Shown here: piece by piece, positions 1 through 8,903 of the stretch
Numbering within the stretch: position 1 is the first letter of the stretch
Layout: each line of letters begins with the position of its first letter
Source: Sphingomonas sp. Leaf357
Lineage (GTDB): Bacteria > Pseudomonadota > Alphaproteobacteria > Sphingomonadales > Sphingomonadaceae
NCBI RefSeq assembly: GCF_001423845.1
Contig: NZ_LMPM01000001.1
Location: 888,658-952,657, forward strand
Length of the DNA: 64,000 nt
Direction: 5' to 3'
Notes under the pieces: generated by a model
The model's input: the letters and a program-made list of their open reading frames with translations, nothing else
Database searches by the model: none
Told to the model about the DNA's origin: nothing
Program-made: the position numbers and the translations under genes

Positions 1-521
1 TCGGCCTTAGGCTGAGCGGTCGCAAGTGCCTTTTCAAAGCGAGTTAGCAGAAGCGCGTTTACTGCGTTCGTGATTTCCGCACCGGCATCAGGTGCCTCGG
101 TGAAAAATCGACGCCCGGCTGCTGTGCTTGCAAATGCGCCTGCTGCGTCCATCTCGGACACGGTCAGTCGCTTAGCGTATGCAAGTTCCTGAGCCTCGGC
201 GACTGCTCTAAGCAATTCAGCGCGGCCATACGACACAGAGTCGATTACTACCTTGCCCGCAGGCGTTCCAGCTGCGCAACTTCGTACTTCAATGACCGTC
301 ACGCCCGCACAGCTAGGGCTCGACAGCCGAAGTAGATGGTCGATTGAACCGTCGAGCAAAGCAGTTCGGTGATCTTCCGCGCCCAAACTCTGCAACAGTC
401 GATGAGCAGCCGCGCGGCGTTCGGGCGATGGATCTGCAACAGCGCCGGCCGGATGAGATGTCACGACTGCAGTTGCAAGTAGGATTGCGATGTAAACCAT
501 GCGGGTAAATGTAAACGCCAT
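1..521 (-). CDS. Secreted DUF2059-like protein (3' end outside window)
   Basis: An open frame runs on the minus strand from an ATG at 521 past the window edge, about 173 codons without a stop. The N-terminus is a signal peptide: a short polar start with one Arg, a hydrophobic run (IAILLATAVV), then an Ala-x-Ala style cleavage region. The middle carries a segment of the form F-A-S-T-A-A-G-R-R-F-F, which resembles the FYxSPxGxK stretch of DUF2059 proteins of unknown function. A second in-frame ATG lies at 500; 521 is preferred because a GGAG sits directly before it, although the spacing is tight. The family assignment is tentative. The product is inferred to be periplasmic. Confidence 0.5.
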   Translation of the reverse strand, partial: MAFTFTRMVYIAILLATAVVTSHPAGAVADPSPERRAAAHRLLQSLGAEDHRTALLDGSIDHLLRLSSPSCAGVTVIEVRSCAAGTPAGKVVIDSVSYGRAELLRAVAEAQELAYAKRLTVSEMDAAGAFASTAAGRRFFTEAPDAGAEITNAVNALLLTRFEKALATAQPKA

Positions 522-864
522 CTCCGAACGTCCGCAAGTGTGCGTTTCCAGCCGGTCCGCTTTGAGGATGGCCACCGGGCACGCTGAACGTCTGATCATG
601 GTGGATTACGGCCTGTCCGCTTTAAGGCAACCAGTCGAGGTAGGCCGCCCTTCGTTCAGCTTTATGGGGGCGTGGACCACGCGGACATTTTTGCCGCAGG
701 CTGGAAGGCAACCGCCTCGGTACCTGGCAGGCATCGCGCTCGGGCCGAAAATACGGAAGCAGTCGATAGCGAGACGCGTAGGTGCACCGAGGCGGAAGCA
801 TCTCAGCGCCGGGACTATTCGCGGCAGAGCGCCGGCTGATATGAATTACAACGGGCAGGCCGCA
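522..864. other. Intergenic region, no gene recognised
   Basis: Between the partial secreted gene and the methylase gene. A plus-strand open frame (499-969) crosses it, but its translation is arginine-rich, low in complexity and resembles no family I know, and it runs into the methylase gene. I see no RNA gene, terminator or repeat here. Confidence 0.4.
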
Positions 865-1719
865 TCAAGCCGCTATGCGAACAAAGCCAGCCAGCGACGG
901 CGACATGAGAGAGTCACTGACGAAGATCACCTCCTTACCCGATGCGACTTGCCCCGCGCTGTAGCTTAGAGCATAGTAGATGGGGTCGAAATCGCTATAA
1001 ATTTCCCTTATTTGACTGACGGCGTCATACGATACAACCCATCGTCCGTTGCGTTTTTTGCCCACCGCGTCTCTAACTGCCAGATGATCCTCATGTCTAT
1101 ACGAGTTTCTATAAAGCTTGCTTCCTTTGACGTAGTATGGGGGATCTAGGTAAGTAAGCGAGTTTTTGTCAGAAAGCGTGGTCTTGATGAAATCGAGAGC
1201 ATCTAGATTTGTGACCCTAATTTTTGTTCTGTAAGGAGCGAGGGCGCGGATAGCGGCAGCCTGCTTCGTCCGGTCGAATCGAGCGTCCAGCTTCCACTCA
1301 CCTGACTGGGCGTATCCTCCAACCGGCCCCGCGCCCTCGATAATCCCGGACCGATTAGTGCGGTTTAAAAAGAAGGTGGCGAACCCTAACTCAAGCACGT
1401 TAGAAGCATCTTTCGCCCGCCAAATGTCTCTCTGACGATACCACTCGCTGATCGTCACTTCTGTAGACTCGATCAATTCGCAAAATTTCTGATTTTGCGT
1501 GAGGGCTGAAGTCCAAAACGCCCAGATCGCCTCATCGATGTCGTTAAGAAATATTTCGCTGACGAAGCCTCCCGACAGCAACTTCAACGCCAGCCCTGCC
1601 CCCCCCGCATACGGCTCACAGTATTTGCATCCGAGAAGCTCGTTTTGAACGATGAGCTGCGAAAAAAAATCAAACAGTTTCGCTTTCCCGCCGGGGTAAC
1701 GAAGAGGCGATACAAGCAT
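865..1719 (-). CDS. D12-class N6-adenine DNA methyltransferase (Dam-like)
   Basis: A 284-aa SAM-dependent methyltransferase that methylates the N6 of adenine in DNA. Visible motifs: the N-terminal RYPGGK (about residues 7-12), the SAM-binding motif EPYAGGAG (35-42) and the catalytic DPPY (192-195). Order and length fit the D12/Dam family. The ATG at 1719 is chosen over an upstream TTG because it places the PGGK motif at its usual distance and forms a one-base stop/start overlap (TAATG) with the preceding ParB-like gene, implying translational coupling. No matching restriction endonuclease is adjacent, so it may be a solitary methylase or part of a defence pair with the ParB-like protein. The recognition sequence cannot be read from the protein. 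Confidence 0.88.
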   Translation of the reverse strand: MLVSPLRYPGGKAKLFDFFSQLIVQNELLGCKYCEPYAGGAGLALKLLSGGFVSEIFLNDIDEAIWAFWTSALTQNQKFCELIESTEVTISEWYRQRDIWRAKDASNVLELGFATFFLNRTNRSGIIEGAGPVGGYAQSGEWKLDARFDRTKQAAAIRALAPYRTKIRVTNLDALDFIKTTLSDKNSLTYLDPPYYVKGSKLYRNSYRHEDHLAVRDAVGKKRNGRWVVSYDAVSQIREIYSDFDPIYYALSYSAGQVASGKEVIFVSDSLMSPSLAGFVRIAA

Positions 1720-3092
1720 TAAACGTTCCGCATTATAAAAGGTGCGATGCAATCCCGAGCCATAACCAGCCGATCATAATTCGGTACGACCGTCGCGTGA
1801 GCGCCTAAATTGATATATTCCAAGTGATTCTTGTTAAACTCCTTCAAAATACGCTTATCATCAGCGCCTAATTTTACATTTTTACCTTGCGCTATGGATA
1901 AAGCAGTTTCAAGCGAAAGTAAGCTGTTGGTCGTATTTGCATTTTGATCGTCTATGATGACCTTTAAAGTAACTTCGACGACACTCCTTAAAAGACCAGC
2001 GCCAGCCGCAGGAAAGGTTTTACTATTTAGTCCCTTTGCCTCTTTCATCAACTGTCTTAGCGGAGCATTATTCTTCGTAACGGCGTAGTCGAACAGGGCT
2101 CCGGTCTTCAGCGATCCTGTCGCCGTTGTTGATGTTTGCGAGGTGCTCGAAGAAGAACCTGACGTGGAGGATCCAGCTGCGGAGCTCGTGCTCGCTCCAC
2201 TCGAGCCGGCTTGTACTGTCCCTCCTGCACTTGCAGGCGACGTTGTGGGCGGCGTGTAATCTGCGAAGACCTCAGCGTACGACGCGGTCGCTCCGGGCCC
2301 CTTGTCATTGATAGCCATCTTTTTTATGAGATGATGAAACTTCTGTTTTGCGTCTCGCGCCAAGAATTGCACTTGGACGTTCGCGCGATCAAAATCGATG
2401 CCCATAAGCTGCTTGTGGCCGGCGGTCTGCAAAAAGCGGACTGGCGGGTTGAACTCGATTGACGGTCGGAGAAGCAACTCTTTCTCTGCCGGTGTCCAAG
2501 TGAGCTTCAATGCCTCGAGATAGAGTTCGTATTCGATGAGTAAGTCGCGAATTTGCGCTTGGGTTCGGTCGAAAACTGACGCCAACTGAGCGATGCTTTT
2601 CTTTGCCTTCCAATCGTCATAAACCGCTTTCCGGCTGCCCAGATAGCCCCAGCGCGACTTGTCGCCTCGCCCGAAATGCGCCCTAGCCATGATGCCCATG
2701 AGGGCGTCGCGCGAAGGCGCTATTGCGACGTCGACGCTGAGAAGTTCTTCTTTCCGATCATCCGTTATGTGAGGTAAGGCGGACACATACTCTTCGGGCG
2801 CAACGAGCTGCCCGGTAAGGAGTTTGTATGTAGCGATGCGCGTGTTGCCTTCAACGACTACATAACGCTTGCCTGATCGGATCACGTACGGGCGTTCAGC
2901 ACCCGGATTTCTTCCCTCCACGGCGATCATTTTGACGAACGTACTAAGGTCCTCATGCTCGAAGAAATAGCTTAGTATCTCCTTTGGGGAGGTTAGACGC
3001 TGTGGCGTTACGATCCGGGGGTTTTTATCATCGAGGTCGATGAGCGAGAGCCCAACCCGATCGAACTTAAATTTCTCGTACATTTCGCGCAT
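1719..3092 (-). CDS. ParB/Srx-domain protein coupled to the methylase
   Basis: About 457 aa. The N-terminal 120 residues hold a ParB/sulfiredoxin-type domain: a DLDDKNPR opening (about 19-26) and the signature V-E-G-N-T-R (about 80-85) followed by the A-x-x-LLTG helix. The middle is helical. A Ser/Thr/Gly-rich linker (about 281-324) leads to a C-terminal domain of about 130 aa that I do not recognise. ParB-like folds bind or cut DNA or use CTP/ATP; here the role is unknown, and no ParA is present, so plasmid-style partitioning is unlikely. The stop overlaps the methylase start by one base. Starts at GTG 3128, ATG 3092 or ATG 3083 are possible; a GGGGGA lies just ahead of the two ATGs. Inferred role: DNA-targeting partner of the methylase. 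Confidence 0.7.
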   Translation of the reverse strand: MREMYEKFKFDRVGLSLIDLDDKNPRIVTPQRLTSPKEILSYFFEHEDLSTFVKMIAVEGRNPGAERPYVIRSGKRYVVVEGNTRIATYKLLTGQLVAPEEYVSALPHITDDRKEELLSVDVAIAPSRDALMGIMARAHFGRGDKSRWGYLGSRKAVYDDWKAKKSIAQLASVFDRTQAQIRDLLIEYELYLEALKLTWTPAEKELLLRPSIEFNPPVRFLQTAGHKQLMGIDFDRANVQVQFLARDAKQKFHHLIKKMAINDKGPGATASYAEVFADYTPPTTSPASAGGTVQAGSSGASTSSAAGSSTSGSSSSTSQTSTTATGSLKTGALFDYAVTKNNAPLRQLMKEAKGLNSKTFPAAGAGLLRSVVEVTLKVIIDDQNANTTNSLLSLETALSIAQGKNVKLGADDKRILKEFNKNHLEYINLGAHATVVPNYDRLVMARDCIAPFIMRNV

Positions 3093-3412
3093 ATTCCCCC
3101 GATCCCGCCGCAGGTTTAGAATAAGCACAAGCGTCGGCCGACGAGCAAGCGTTCTCGTAAATATGAGCCGAACGGACCACGCTGATCCCTTTATCTAACG
3201 GTCGGGCCTTTAGCTGGGCGTAACGCGCGTTCGCCGCTCTCCGCGCTCCAGGCGCCCTAGCCGGGGTGGCAGATACCGATTCAACGCGATCAGGGGCGTA
3301 AAGCACCAACCGCCGGTGTTTGGATCGGCGGGTGATCTAGAAGAAAAACGTCCGCTCGCAAGAGGCTGAAGAGCGGTCGCGTAACCGGCATTGTTGCTAC
3401 CGATGCTAGCCG

Positions 3413-5674
3413 TTACTTACGCTTGGCAGGTCGGACGGGAGCGGCCATCTCGATCAAGCTCTTCCGTTGCAGAGCCATGTCGAGGATGTCTGACTGACCG
3501 CCGCGCGTGAGGCATGCTGCCACGCTGAGAGCCTTTTCGGCGCGGCTGGAGCCGAGATAGATGTTGGAGATGAAGCGGCGCCGCACCCCGTCGCTGGCGT
3601 CGGTGGGCGCCTCGGTCGCGTCAACGTGGATGAGGAACACGGTCTCGAACTGCAGGCCGGCGACATATTCTGGCATGCTGAAGATAAAGCGCTTGCCGGC
3701 GTGGCGCAGGTCCGAGGATGGCTCGCGGCTGATGATAGGCAGGTGCCGGTCCCGGTAGCGTCCGGCGGCGACGGGCAAGTACTTGTCGAACTGCTCGTCG
3801 CTGGCGCACAGCACTGCGACGCGCCGGCCGCCTCCGGCCTCGGCGCGCGCTATGCGCTGGGCCCGCTCGAACACATCGGCGAACAGCCCGATTTCGTCTT
3901 GGTAGACCGTCAGTTCCGGTTTGGCGCCGTCTTCCAGCTCGGCCTTGCCTGAGTAAGCGTCCCATTCTCCGGGCAAGTCGATCGCGGGGAAGGTAGCGTC
4001 GAGGTCTGCGAGGAACTCCGCGATCTGAGGCGTGTACCGGAACACCCGTTCCAGCTTCACCAGCTCGGAGTTTTGCAGCCCGGTGGACGCGCCGAACAGG
4101 CTGGTGTCGCCCTCGCCATACTGCGCGAAGGTGTCGCGAGGGCTCTGCTTTAGGTCGTAGGCCATGAACACCGGCGGACGCTTCGGCTTGCCGTCCTCGT
4201 CCGCGTTCCGCCGGATAAGTTTGTGCAGGGTCTGCCGCTCAATCGAGGTGAACAGGTGTAGCTCGTCGACGAAGAGGGCATCGTAGCCGTCGCGCTCGCG
4301 GATGCGGTCCCACCGGTTGGAGTCTAAGAAGGAGTTGAAATCGCCGATCATCTGGTCGACGCTTAGCGTGTTCATCTCGCCCAGCTGGCGCCGGTAGCGG
4401 CGGTGCAACTCGAGGACGAAGCGACGATCCAGCTCTGAAGGAAGCGCCATCAGCCACGCCGGTCGGGGAAAGCTGCCCTTGGCGTAGCGCTCGCCCCGCT
4501 CGTCGCCCTGTCGGACGCCCTCCGCATCGAGCACGCTGGCAAACTCGTTCATGATCTCGCCGATCAGTCGCCGGTCAGTCCCGGCCGCTGCCGTGTCCCA
4601 GCGCGCTCGCAGGTCCGGGCTGATTTCAGCGAACTGCGCGGCGACGATCCCTGACGCGGCGAGGTCCTTTAGCGTCGACGCGATCAGCTCCGCCTGCAAC
4701 CGGCGGCCTTCCCGGCCGTCCAGCGACAGCGGCTCGAGCTGATCGAGTTCGAAGTTGAGGTTCTTGTGCGCTAGATCGTAGAGCGTGCGGACATGCAGCT
4801 TTACGTTGTGACCGGCGCCGAACAGCAGTCCCTTCGGATCGAGGCTCTCGCCGATCGCGTTGACGAGGTCGACCGATGCGAAGCTGTGAGTTAAGAAGCC
4901 AAGCTTGATTGGCTTCGAGGATCCCTCAGCGGCCAGTGCGTCGCGCAAGAATTTCACCACGAGCGACAAGGTCTTGCCCGTCCCGGCGGCACCCCTCAGT
5001 CTCACCGGCCCGTCATGCGGCTTGTCAACAAATTCCCGTTGCTCCGTCGTCAGCTTGGAGCGGTACCATTGCTCGAGCGTGGCCCCCTGGACGAAGCCCT
5101 GCGGCAGTCGCTGGCTGAGCGTAATGCCGGCACGGGACGCGGCCGTGGGCTCTTCCGACTGGGTCAAAACCGCCTCGATCAGTCCGGCCCTGGCCTCCTC
5201 GTAGATCGCAACATGCCGCTCCACCCGGTCGAACGTTCGCTGCTCTGGAAGCCGGGCAAACACGTAGAGGTCGTTGCGATCCTGTGGGCGCATGTCGAAA
5301 TGCACGCGAGAGCGCCATTCGCGGCTGGAGGCTTGGATTGAGAAGACGCAGTCCTCCTGGTGCTTGCGCCATCCTGTGGGAATGCTCACGCTGTCCGTGT
5401 AGACCGAGCGCCCGACCGTTATGATCCGCTCAAGGATCGCAGAACGCGTTGTCGGATCAGCCAGCACCCCGTCAATGCCGGCGGCGTTCACAACAACCAC
5501 TGGCGTCTCGTCCGTGTCGAGGTCCGCCTCAAGCAGATACACGATGCCGTCGATCACCGCGCGCCTGAGTCCGCAATCCTCGGTCGGCAAGCCGAACTCG
5601 TCGAACCACTCGGGCCCAATAGAGAATTGCGAGAGCTTGAAGAGAGCGCGGGGGGTAAGGACGAGGGCCTTCAT
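3413..5674 (-). CDS. UvrD/Rep-like superfamily 1 helicase with unknown N-terminal domain
   Basis: 753 aa. Residues 1-200 form a domain I do not recognise. A Q-motif-like LTTEQREFV (208-216) is followed by Walker A GAAGTGKT (228-235). Walker B is VDELH (469-473), where UvrD family members usually have DExQ. Motif III is seen as YDLKQSPR (506-513) and motif IV as LERVFRYTPQ (541-550). Near the C-terminus YLGSSRAEKAL takes the place of the usual (V/A)xTRAxxxL motif VI, with an Arg retained. It is therefore an SF1A-type ATPase, probably a translocase on DNA or RNA. The ATG overlaps the stop of the upstream gene by 4 bases (ATGA), so the two are a co-translated pair. The Walker B variant suggests a subfamily outside housekeeping UvrD/Rep. 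A defence role is inferred from context only. Confidence 0.85.
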   Translation of the reverse strand: MKALVLTPRALFKLSQFSIGPEWFDEFGLPTEDCGLRRAVIDGIVYLLEADLDTDETPVVVVNAAGIDGVLADPTTRSAILERIITVGRSVYTDSVSIPTGWRKHQEDCVFSIQASSREWRSRVHFDMRPQDRNDLYVFARLPEQRTFDRVERHVAIYEEARAGLIEAVLTQSEEPTAASRAGITLSQRLPQGFVQGATLEQWYRSKLTTEQREFVDKPHDGPVRLRGAAGTGKTLSLVVKFLRDALAAEGSSKPIKLGFLTHSFASVDLVNAIGESLDPKGLLFGAGHNVKLHVRTLYDLAHKNLNFELDQLEPLSLDGREGRRLQAELIASTLKDLAASGIVAAQFAEISPDLRARWDTAAAGTDRRLIGEIMNEFASVLDAEGVRQGDERGERYAKGSFPRPAWLMALPSELDRRFVLELHRRYRRQLGEMNTLSVDQMIGDFNSFLDSNRWDRIRERDGYDALFVDELHLFTSIERQTLHKLIRRNADEDGKPKRPPVFMAYDLKQSPRDTFAQYGEGDTSLFGASTGLQNSELVKLERVFRYTPQIAEFLADLDATFPAIDLPGEWDAYSGKAELEDGAKPELTVYQDEIGLFADVFERAQRIARAEAGGGRRVAVLCASDEQFDKYLPVAAGRYRDRHLPIISREPSSDLRHAGKRFIFSMPEYVAGLQFETVFLIHVDATEAPTDASDGVRRRFISNIYLGSSRAEKALSVAACLTRGGQSDILDMALQRKSLIEMAAPVRPAKRK

Positions 5675-6507
5675 GCGGTATCCTTGGCAACTTCGGAGGC
5701 GATATCCTCGATGGCGAGGGTGCCCAAGGCGGTGATTTCGTCGGGGAGCCCAATGCGAGAGAACTGTTGGGCGAACAGCTGCGCGACCTTGAAGCGGTAG
5801 AGCTCCGTCAGGCGGCCTATCCTAACAGCGGTGGTCTCCGCGCCGCCGCTGCAGGCAAGCTGCTCGGCCTGCGACCGGAAGCAGAGGCCTTCGGCGATAG
5901 TGTAGATGCGTCTCATGCGGATCACGAAGCCGATGTCCGGGTGCTCGACTAGGTCGCTGATCTGGAAGTGACCCTCGCCCATAGCTTTCCTGGCACTAGA
6001 AAGATGCGTGCGCGTGTAGGCGGGACCGTCCGGTTCGACTCGACAGAGCGCGAGGAAGCGGGAGAACGGGTCGACTTCGTCCTCGAGCGCGATCGCAAGC
6101 CGCCTGATGTCATGGACCAAGCCCGTTATCTGCGATCTCTTTAGCTTAGGCGACTTCGCGAGCGCCGAACCGACCTCATCGGCGCCTGCGGTAGCGATCC
6201 AAGCGTGTAAATTCTCGGCGGCATGTCCCTCGTCACCCAGCGCCTTAATGACCTTGCTAGTCGCCTGATCTCGCACCTCGGCGATATAACCCGGGGCCCA
6301 GAAGCGCGCGAGGTAGTCTTTGAATGGATACATGGGCAGATATGCGATAACGCCGTCGAGCTTCCGGTTGGCGAGGTCGCAGTCCGCGTTGATGACGACC
6401 CCGAGCGTGGGGTCGGTGCTCGGGCCAGCGTGCTCGATCCTGATAATGTCGCCCTGCGCCCGCACCTCGGTCGGCTGGACGCGCTCGGTCTCCCGCTTTG
6501 CCGTCAC
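5671..6507 (-). CDS. Unrecognised partner protein of the SF1 helicase
   Basis: About 278 aa, co-encoded with the downstream helicase through a 4-base overlap. I do not recognise the family. Near the N-terminus, after a DIIRIEH-type beta strand, a G-V-V-I-N-A-D-C-D-L-A segment could be a strand-loop-helix with a conserved acid pair. The rest is predicted mainly alpha-helical, with no transmembrane segment. A GTG start at 6507 is preferred to an upstream ATG at 6576 because AAGGGAG (6519-6525) lies 11 bases ahead of it, and the extra N-terminal residues of the longer form look non-coding. The obligatory-looking pairing suggests it is a sensor, nuclease or regulatory subunit working with the helicase. 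That is inference. Confidence 0.6.
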   Translation of the reverse strand: MTAKRETERVQPTEVRAQGDIIRIEHAGPSTDPTLGVVINADCDLANRKLDGVIAYLPMYPFKDYLARFWAPGYIAEVRDQATSKVIKALGDEGHAAENLHAWIATAGADEVGSALAKSPKLKRSQITGLVHDIRRLAIALEDEVDPFSRFLALCRVEPDGPAYTRTHLSSARKAMGEGHFQISDLVEHPDIGFVIRMRRIYTIAEGLCFRSQAEQLACSGGAETTAVRIGRLTELYRFKVAQLFAQQFSRIGLPDEITALGTLAIEDIASEVAKDTA

Positions 6508-6957
6508 CCTGACTGATGCTCCCTTACCCCAGCAAAGACTATGCGGTGCCAGCCGCAATGTCCACCGCGCCCGCATTGCTCGACGCCGCTACGGCGACCA
6601 TCGACCGGATTAGTGCCGCGATCAGGTCTGTCATTTCCGCCCGGCTGCTCGTATTTGCCGACCGTGCGTGCAGTGGTGGGGGTCTGCGCCCGCCGCGTTC
6701 TCAAGACATGCGGCCTCCATAGTAATAGGCCTACTGAAGGATGTTCAGCCGCGCTGGCGCGCTGGCAAGAGCTTGCTAGCTATCCCTCAATTTTCAAAGA
6801 CCCAGGCTCCTCCTCCAAACGGGAAGACTGCGGCTGAATGAACCGCGACTATTGGGACGGATCACAAGCGTTGCTGAACGGCCGACTATGGGTCTGAACG
6901 TCAAATAACTGGATCACGGGAGCAATTTTACAGCTTCCATGTGCAGCGCGCGTGCGG
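6508..6957. other. Intergenic region upstream of the helicase pair
   Basis: About 450 bases between the helicase-pair start and the end of the HEPN-like gene. It should hold the promoter of the helicase pair. Short open frames on both strands have no recognisable sequence. I see no RNA gene or clear terminator. Confidence 0.4.
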
Positions 6958-7617
6958 TCAGTCAGTTCTCTCCATCTGCCACCTGCAAATTTGATCTTTA
7001 AATGGTTGCAATCGCATATAGGCACGCTTTGATAGATCTAGTTCGTAATTCAGGCTCTTTTTAATCTCTGCATGAATGTGGATAGAGTTGCGGGCCTCGT
7101 AAAACTCGACAAGCTCTTCCTTCAGCCATGGTTCAATTAGGCCAAGTGCACAGGCGCATTCAGCTTTACGATCGAACCTGACTTTGCTTTCCTCGGTTTG
7201 CCCTACTCCCTCGTAAGTTGGAATTATCTTTTTTCCGTCGTGTTCAAGGTGTCTTTCTAGTAATTGCATGGTTGCCGTAGGTATAGATATCTGCTTCTTC
7301 GTCGGAAATTCCGTAAGTTTTAATACATCAGCTTCTCTGGCAAGATTAACAAATAAAATATGATGTATAGAAGCCTCGTATATCGACGCATACGATAGGA
7401 TCTGAGAGCGGACTTGGGCGCGCTGCAGCCAGTCGTCCGCCCCTAAACCTTCCAGCATCTTGTATATCACGCGAGCAGACATGAACTCCTCACCCAGTCG
7501 TCGGGCCAAGTGTACGTCGTCGATGAAGTCGAAGTAGGATAGATGCCAAGCCTCGGGCGGTAGGTGGCCTCGGGTGTATTCGTCCACAGCTCGCCTCACG
7601 TCCGCATCGAATGCCAT
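6958..7617 (-). CDS. Putative HEPN-fold protein (R-x5-H motif)
   Basis: 219 aa, predicted mostly alpha-helical, soluble. Near the C-terminus the sequence E-A-R-N-S-I-H-I-H has Arg176, Asn177 and His182 spaced as R-x5-H, within the R-x4-6-H pattern of HEPN ribonucleases. The Asn after Arg and the preceding helix (LVEFYEAR) fit that family. HEPN proteins act as RNA-cutting toxins or effectors in toxin-antitoxin and abortive-infection systems. No obvious antitoxin (MNT nucleotidyltransferase) is adjacent, so it may instead be one of the many inactive or stand-alone HEPN-like proteins. The local base composition is AT-richer than downstream genes, consistent with transfer. Start: ATG at 7617, with the MAFDADVRRAV N-terminus reading as a natural helix. 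Confidence 0.55.
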   Translation of the reverse strand: MAFDADVRRAVDEYTRGHLPPEAWHLSYFDFIDDVHLARRLGEEFMSARVIYKMLEGLGADDWLQRAQVRSQILSYASIYEASIHHILFVNLAREADVLKLTEFPTKKQISIPTATMQLLERHLEHDGKKIIPTYEGVGQTEESKVRFDRKAECACALGLIEPWLKEELVEFYEARNSIHIHAEIKKSLNYELDLSKRAYMRLQPFKDQICRWQMERTD

Positions 7618-7894
7618 ATTCGCTCATCTCAGTTGGAAATGCTGCTATTCTGGGCGACGAGGGAGGTATGCGCAATGGTCCGACGGTTGCTCGCAGCGCC
7701 GGATCGGGCTCCGGTCGGTGAATGAGTCAATTCGTAGGATGAACGAGCGTCCGGAGTTGGGAAGCGCGCGAAGCGCGTTGAGCGTCAATGATTGGGTCTT
7801 CGTAGGCGTGAACGATTACGGTACACGCGTATCCAAGCGCTCTTGATTTGCCGCCCAAACAGGAGAATCATCTCCAGCAACAAGGGAAGAAACT

Positions 7895-8296
7895 ATGATT
7901 ATCCGAAACGCCATCATCATCGCTAGCGCATTCACTGCGATCGGTGCGGCGCAAGCCCAAACGACCGCCAGGGCGCCGGCACCAGTGACCAATGAAGACG
8001 TAGGCGTACCAGTCTTTCCCTACGATATCACCGATCGGCCGTATAAAGTGCTGGGCGAAGTGAAGGCGGGAGTGCGCAAAGCCACGGTGTTCAGCAAATC
8101 TCCGTCGCAAAAGAAGATCTACGAAGAGCTCTGGGAACGAGCTCGCAAACTGGGCGCCGACGCCGTGATCAAGGCAAGCTACGGCGATTCTCACGTCACC
8201 GCACTCAGCTGGGGCAAGGCCAATGCGACAGGCGTCGCTATCAAGTTCTTAGTGCCGGGGGAGGCAACGTCATCCACGCCAACCGGGGTTAAATAA
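7895..8296 (+). CDS. Exported YbjQ-like small protein
   Basis: 133 aa with a clear Sec signal peptide (hydrophobic run after MIIRNA, Ala-rich cleavage site around AQA, residue 21). The mature part includes a D-R-P-Y-K-V-L-G-E-V strand, an amphipathic helix with ELWERARKLGADAVI, and a final strand with ATGVAIKF. This strand-helix-LGADAVI pattern is typical of the YbjQ/UPF0145-like fold, known for a heavy-metal-binding annotation without a firm function. A good ribosome-binding site (AGGGAAG) sits 7 bases before the ATG. Next gene follows after about 20 bases on the same strand, so the two are probably one operon. Likely periplasmic. Confidence 0.6.
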   Translation: MIIRNAIIIASAFTAIGAAQAQTTARAPAPVTNEDVGVPVFPYDITDRPYKVLGEVKAGVRKATVFSKSPSQKKIYEELWERARKLGADAVIKASYGDSHVTALSWGKANATGVAIKFLVPGEATSSTPTGVK

Positions 8297-8317
8297 GCTC
8301 TGTCCGTTTCAGCGCCT

Positions 8318-8830
8318 TTGAAGGTTTTTGTTAGCGTAATGGTTCTCTTTGCTGGTCAGATCAGCGGAGTGAGCGCGGGACAGACTGTGCCCGCGCTCAT
8401 GCTGCGTCCCGCAGCCGGCACGCCCGTTCAGCTGATGGTTTTAAAAGAGGTCGATAGCCGGACTGCAAAAACAGGCGACCGCTTCAGGCTTCGGGTGAAC
8501 GAGGATGTAATGACCGGCGGCGTCATTACTGTTCCGGTCGGCGCGACCGCATGGGGTGAAGTTCTTTTCGTCAGTGGAACTGGCGCCGCAGGCGGTAAGG
8601 GGAGGCTGACTGCGAGACTGCTCTACATTGAGGCGCCTGACGGCAAGATCGGCATCTCGGGCACACAAGGCTCGGAGGGGCGCGGCAACACAGCGGGCGT
8701 CGTGCTGGGGGTCCTTGGGTTCGGAGTGCTTGGCTTATTAATGAAGGGCGGAAATGCGCACTTTAAAGCCGGCGATATATTCGTCGGCTATGTGCAGCCG
8801 GCGTCAGAGATTGCTTCCGCAGCAAGGTAG
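8318..8830 (+). CDS. Hypothetical exported protein with a glycine-rich segment
   Basis: 170 aa. An N-terminal hydrophobic run ending in SAG forms a signal peptide. The mature domain is beta-rich (VQLMVLKEVDSRTAKTGDRFRLRV, then GGVITVPVGATAWGEV), a pattern seen in small envelope or surface-stability proteins of Proteobacteria, followed by a Gly/Val/Leu-rich stretch (about 120-142) that could be membrane-associated. Family not recognised with certainty. The start is a TTG at 8318; an in-frame ATG at 8339 would shorten the signal peptide. Lies about 20 bases after the YbjQ-like gene. Confidence 0.55.
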   Translation: MKVFVSVMVLFAGQISGVSAGQTVPALMLRPAAGTPVQLMVLKEVDSRTAKTGDRFRLRVNEDVMTGGVITVPVGATAWGEVLFVSGTGAAGGKGRLTARLLYIEAPDGKIGISGTQGSEGRGNTAGVVLGVLGFGVLGLLMKGGNAHFKAGDIFVGYVQPASEIASAAR

Positions 8831-8903
8831 GCGTCGAGGGGTCGGAGCAGACGCTACATCGACAGAAGATGGTGGCTAGCCTCCAAGAAATGTCCAGTCC
8901 AAG

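Noticed and set aside
499..969. Plus-strand ORF of 156 aa
   Set aside because: Low-complexity, overlaps the methylase gene and the secreted gene; no ribosome site or family.
1719..3092. Chromosome or plasmid partition ParB
   Set aside because: No ParA, no parS-like sites seen, and the partner is a methylase.
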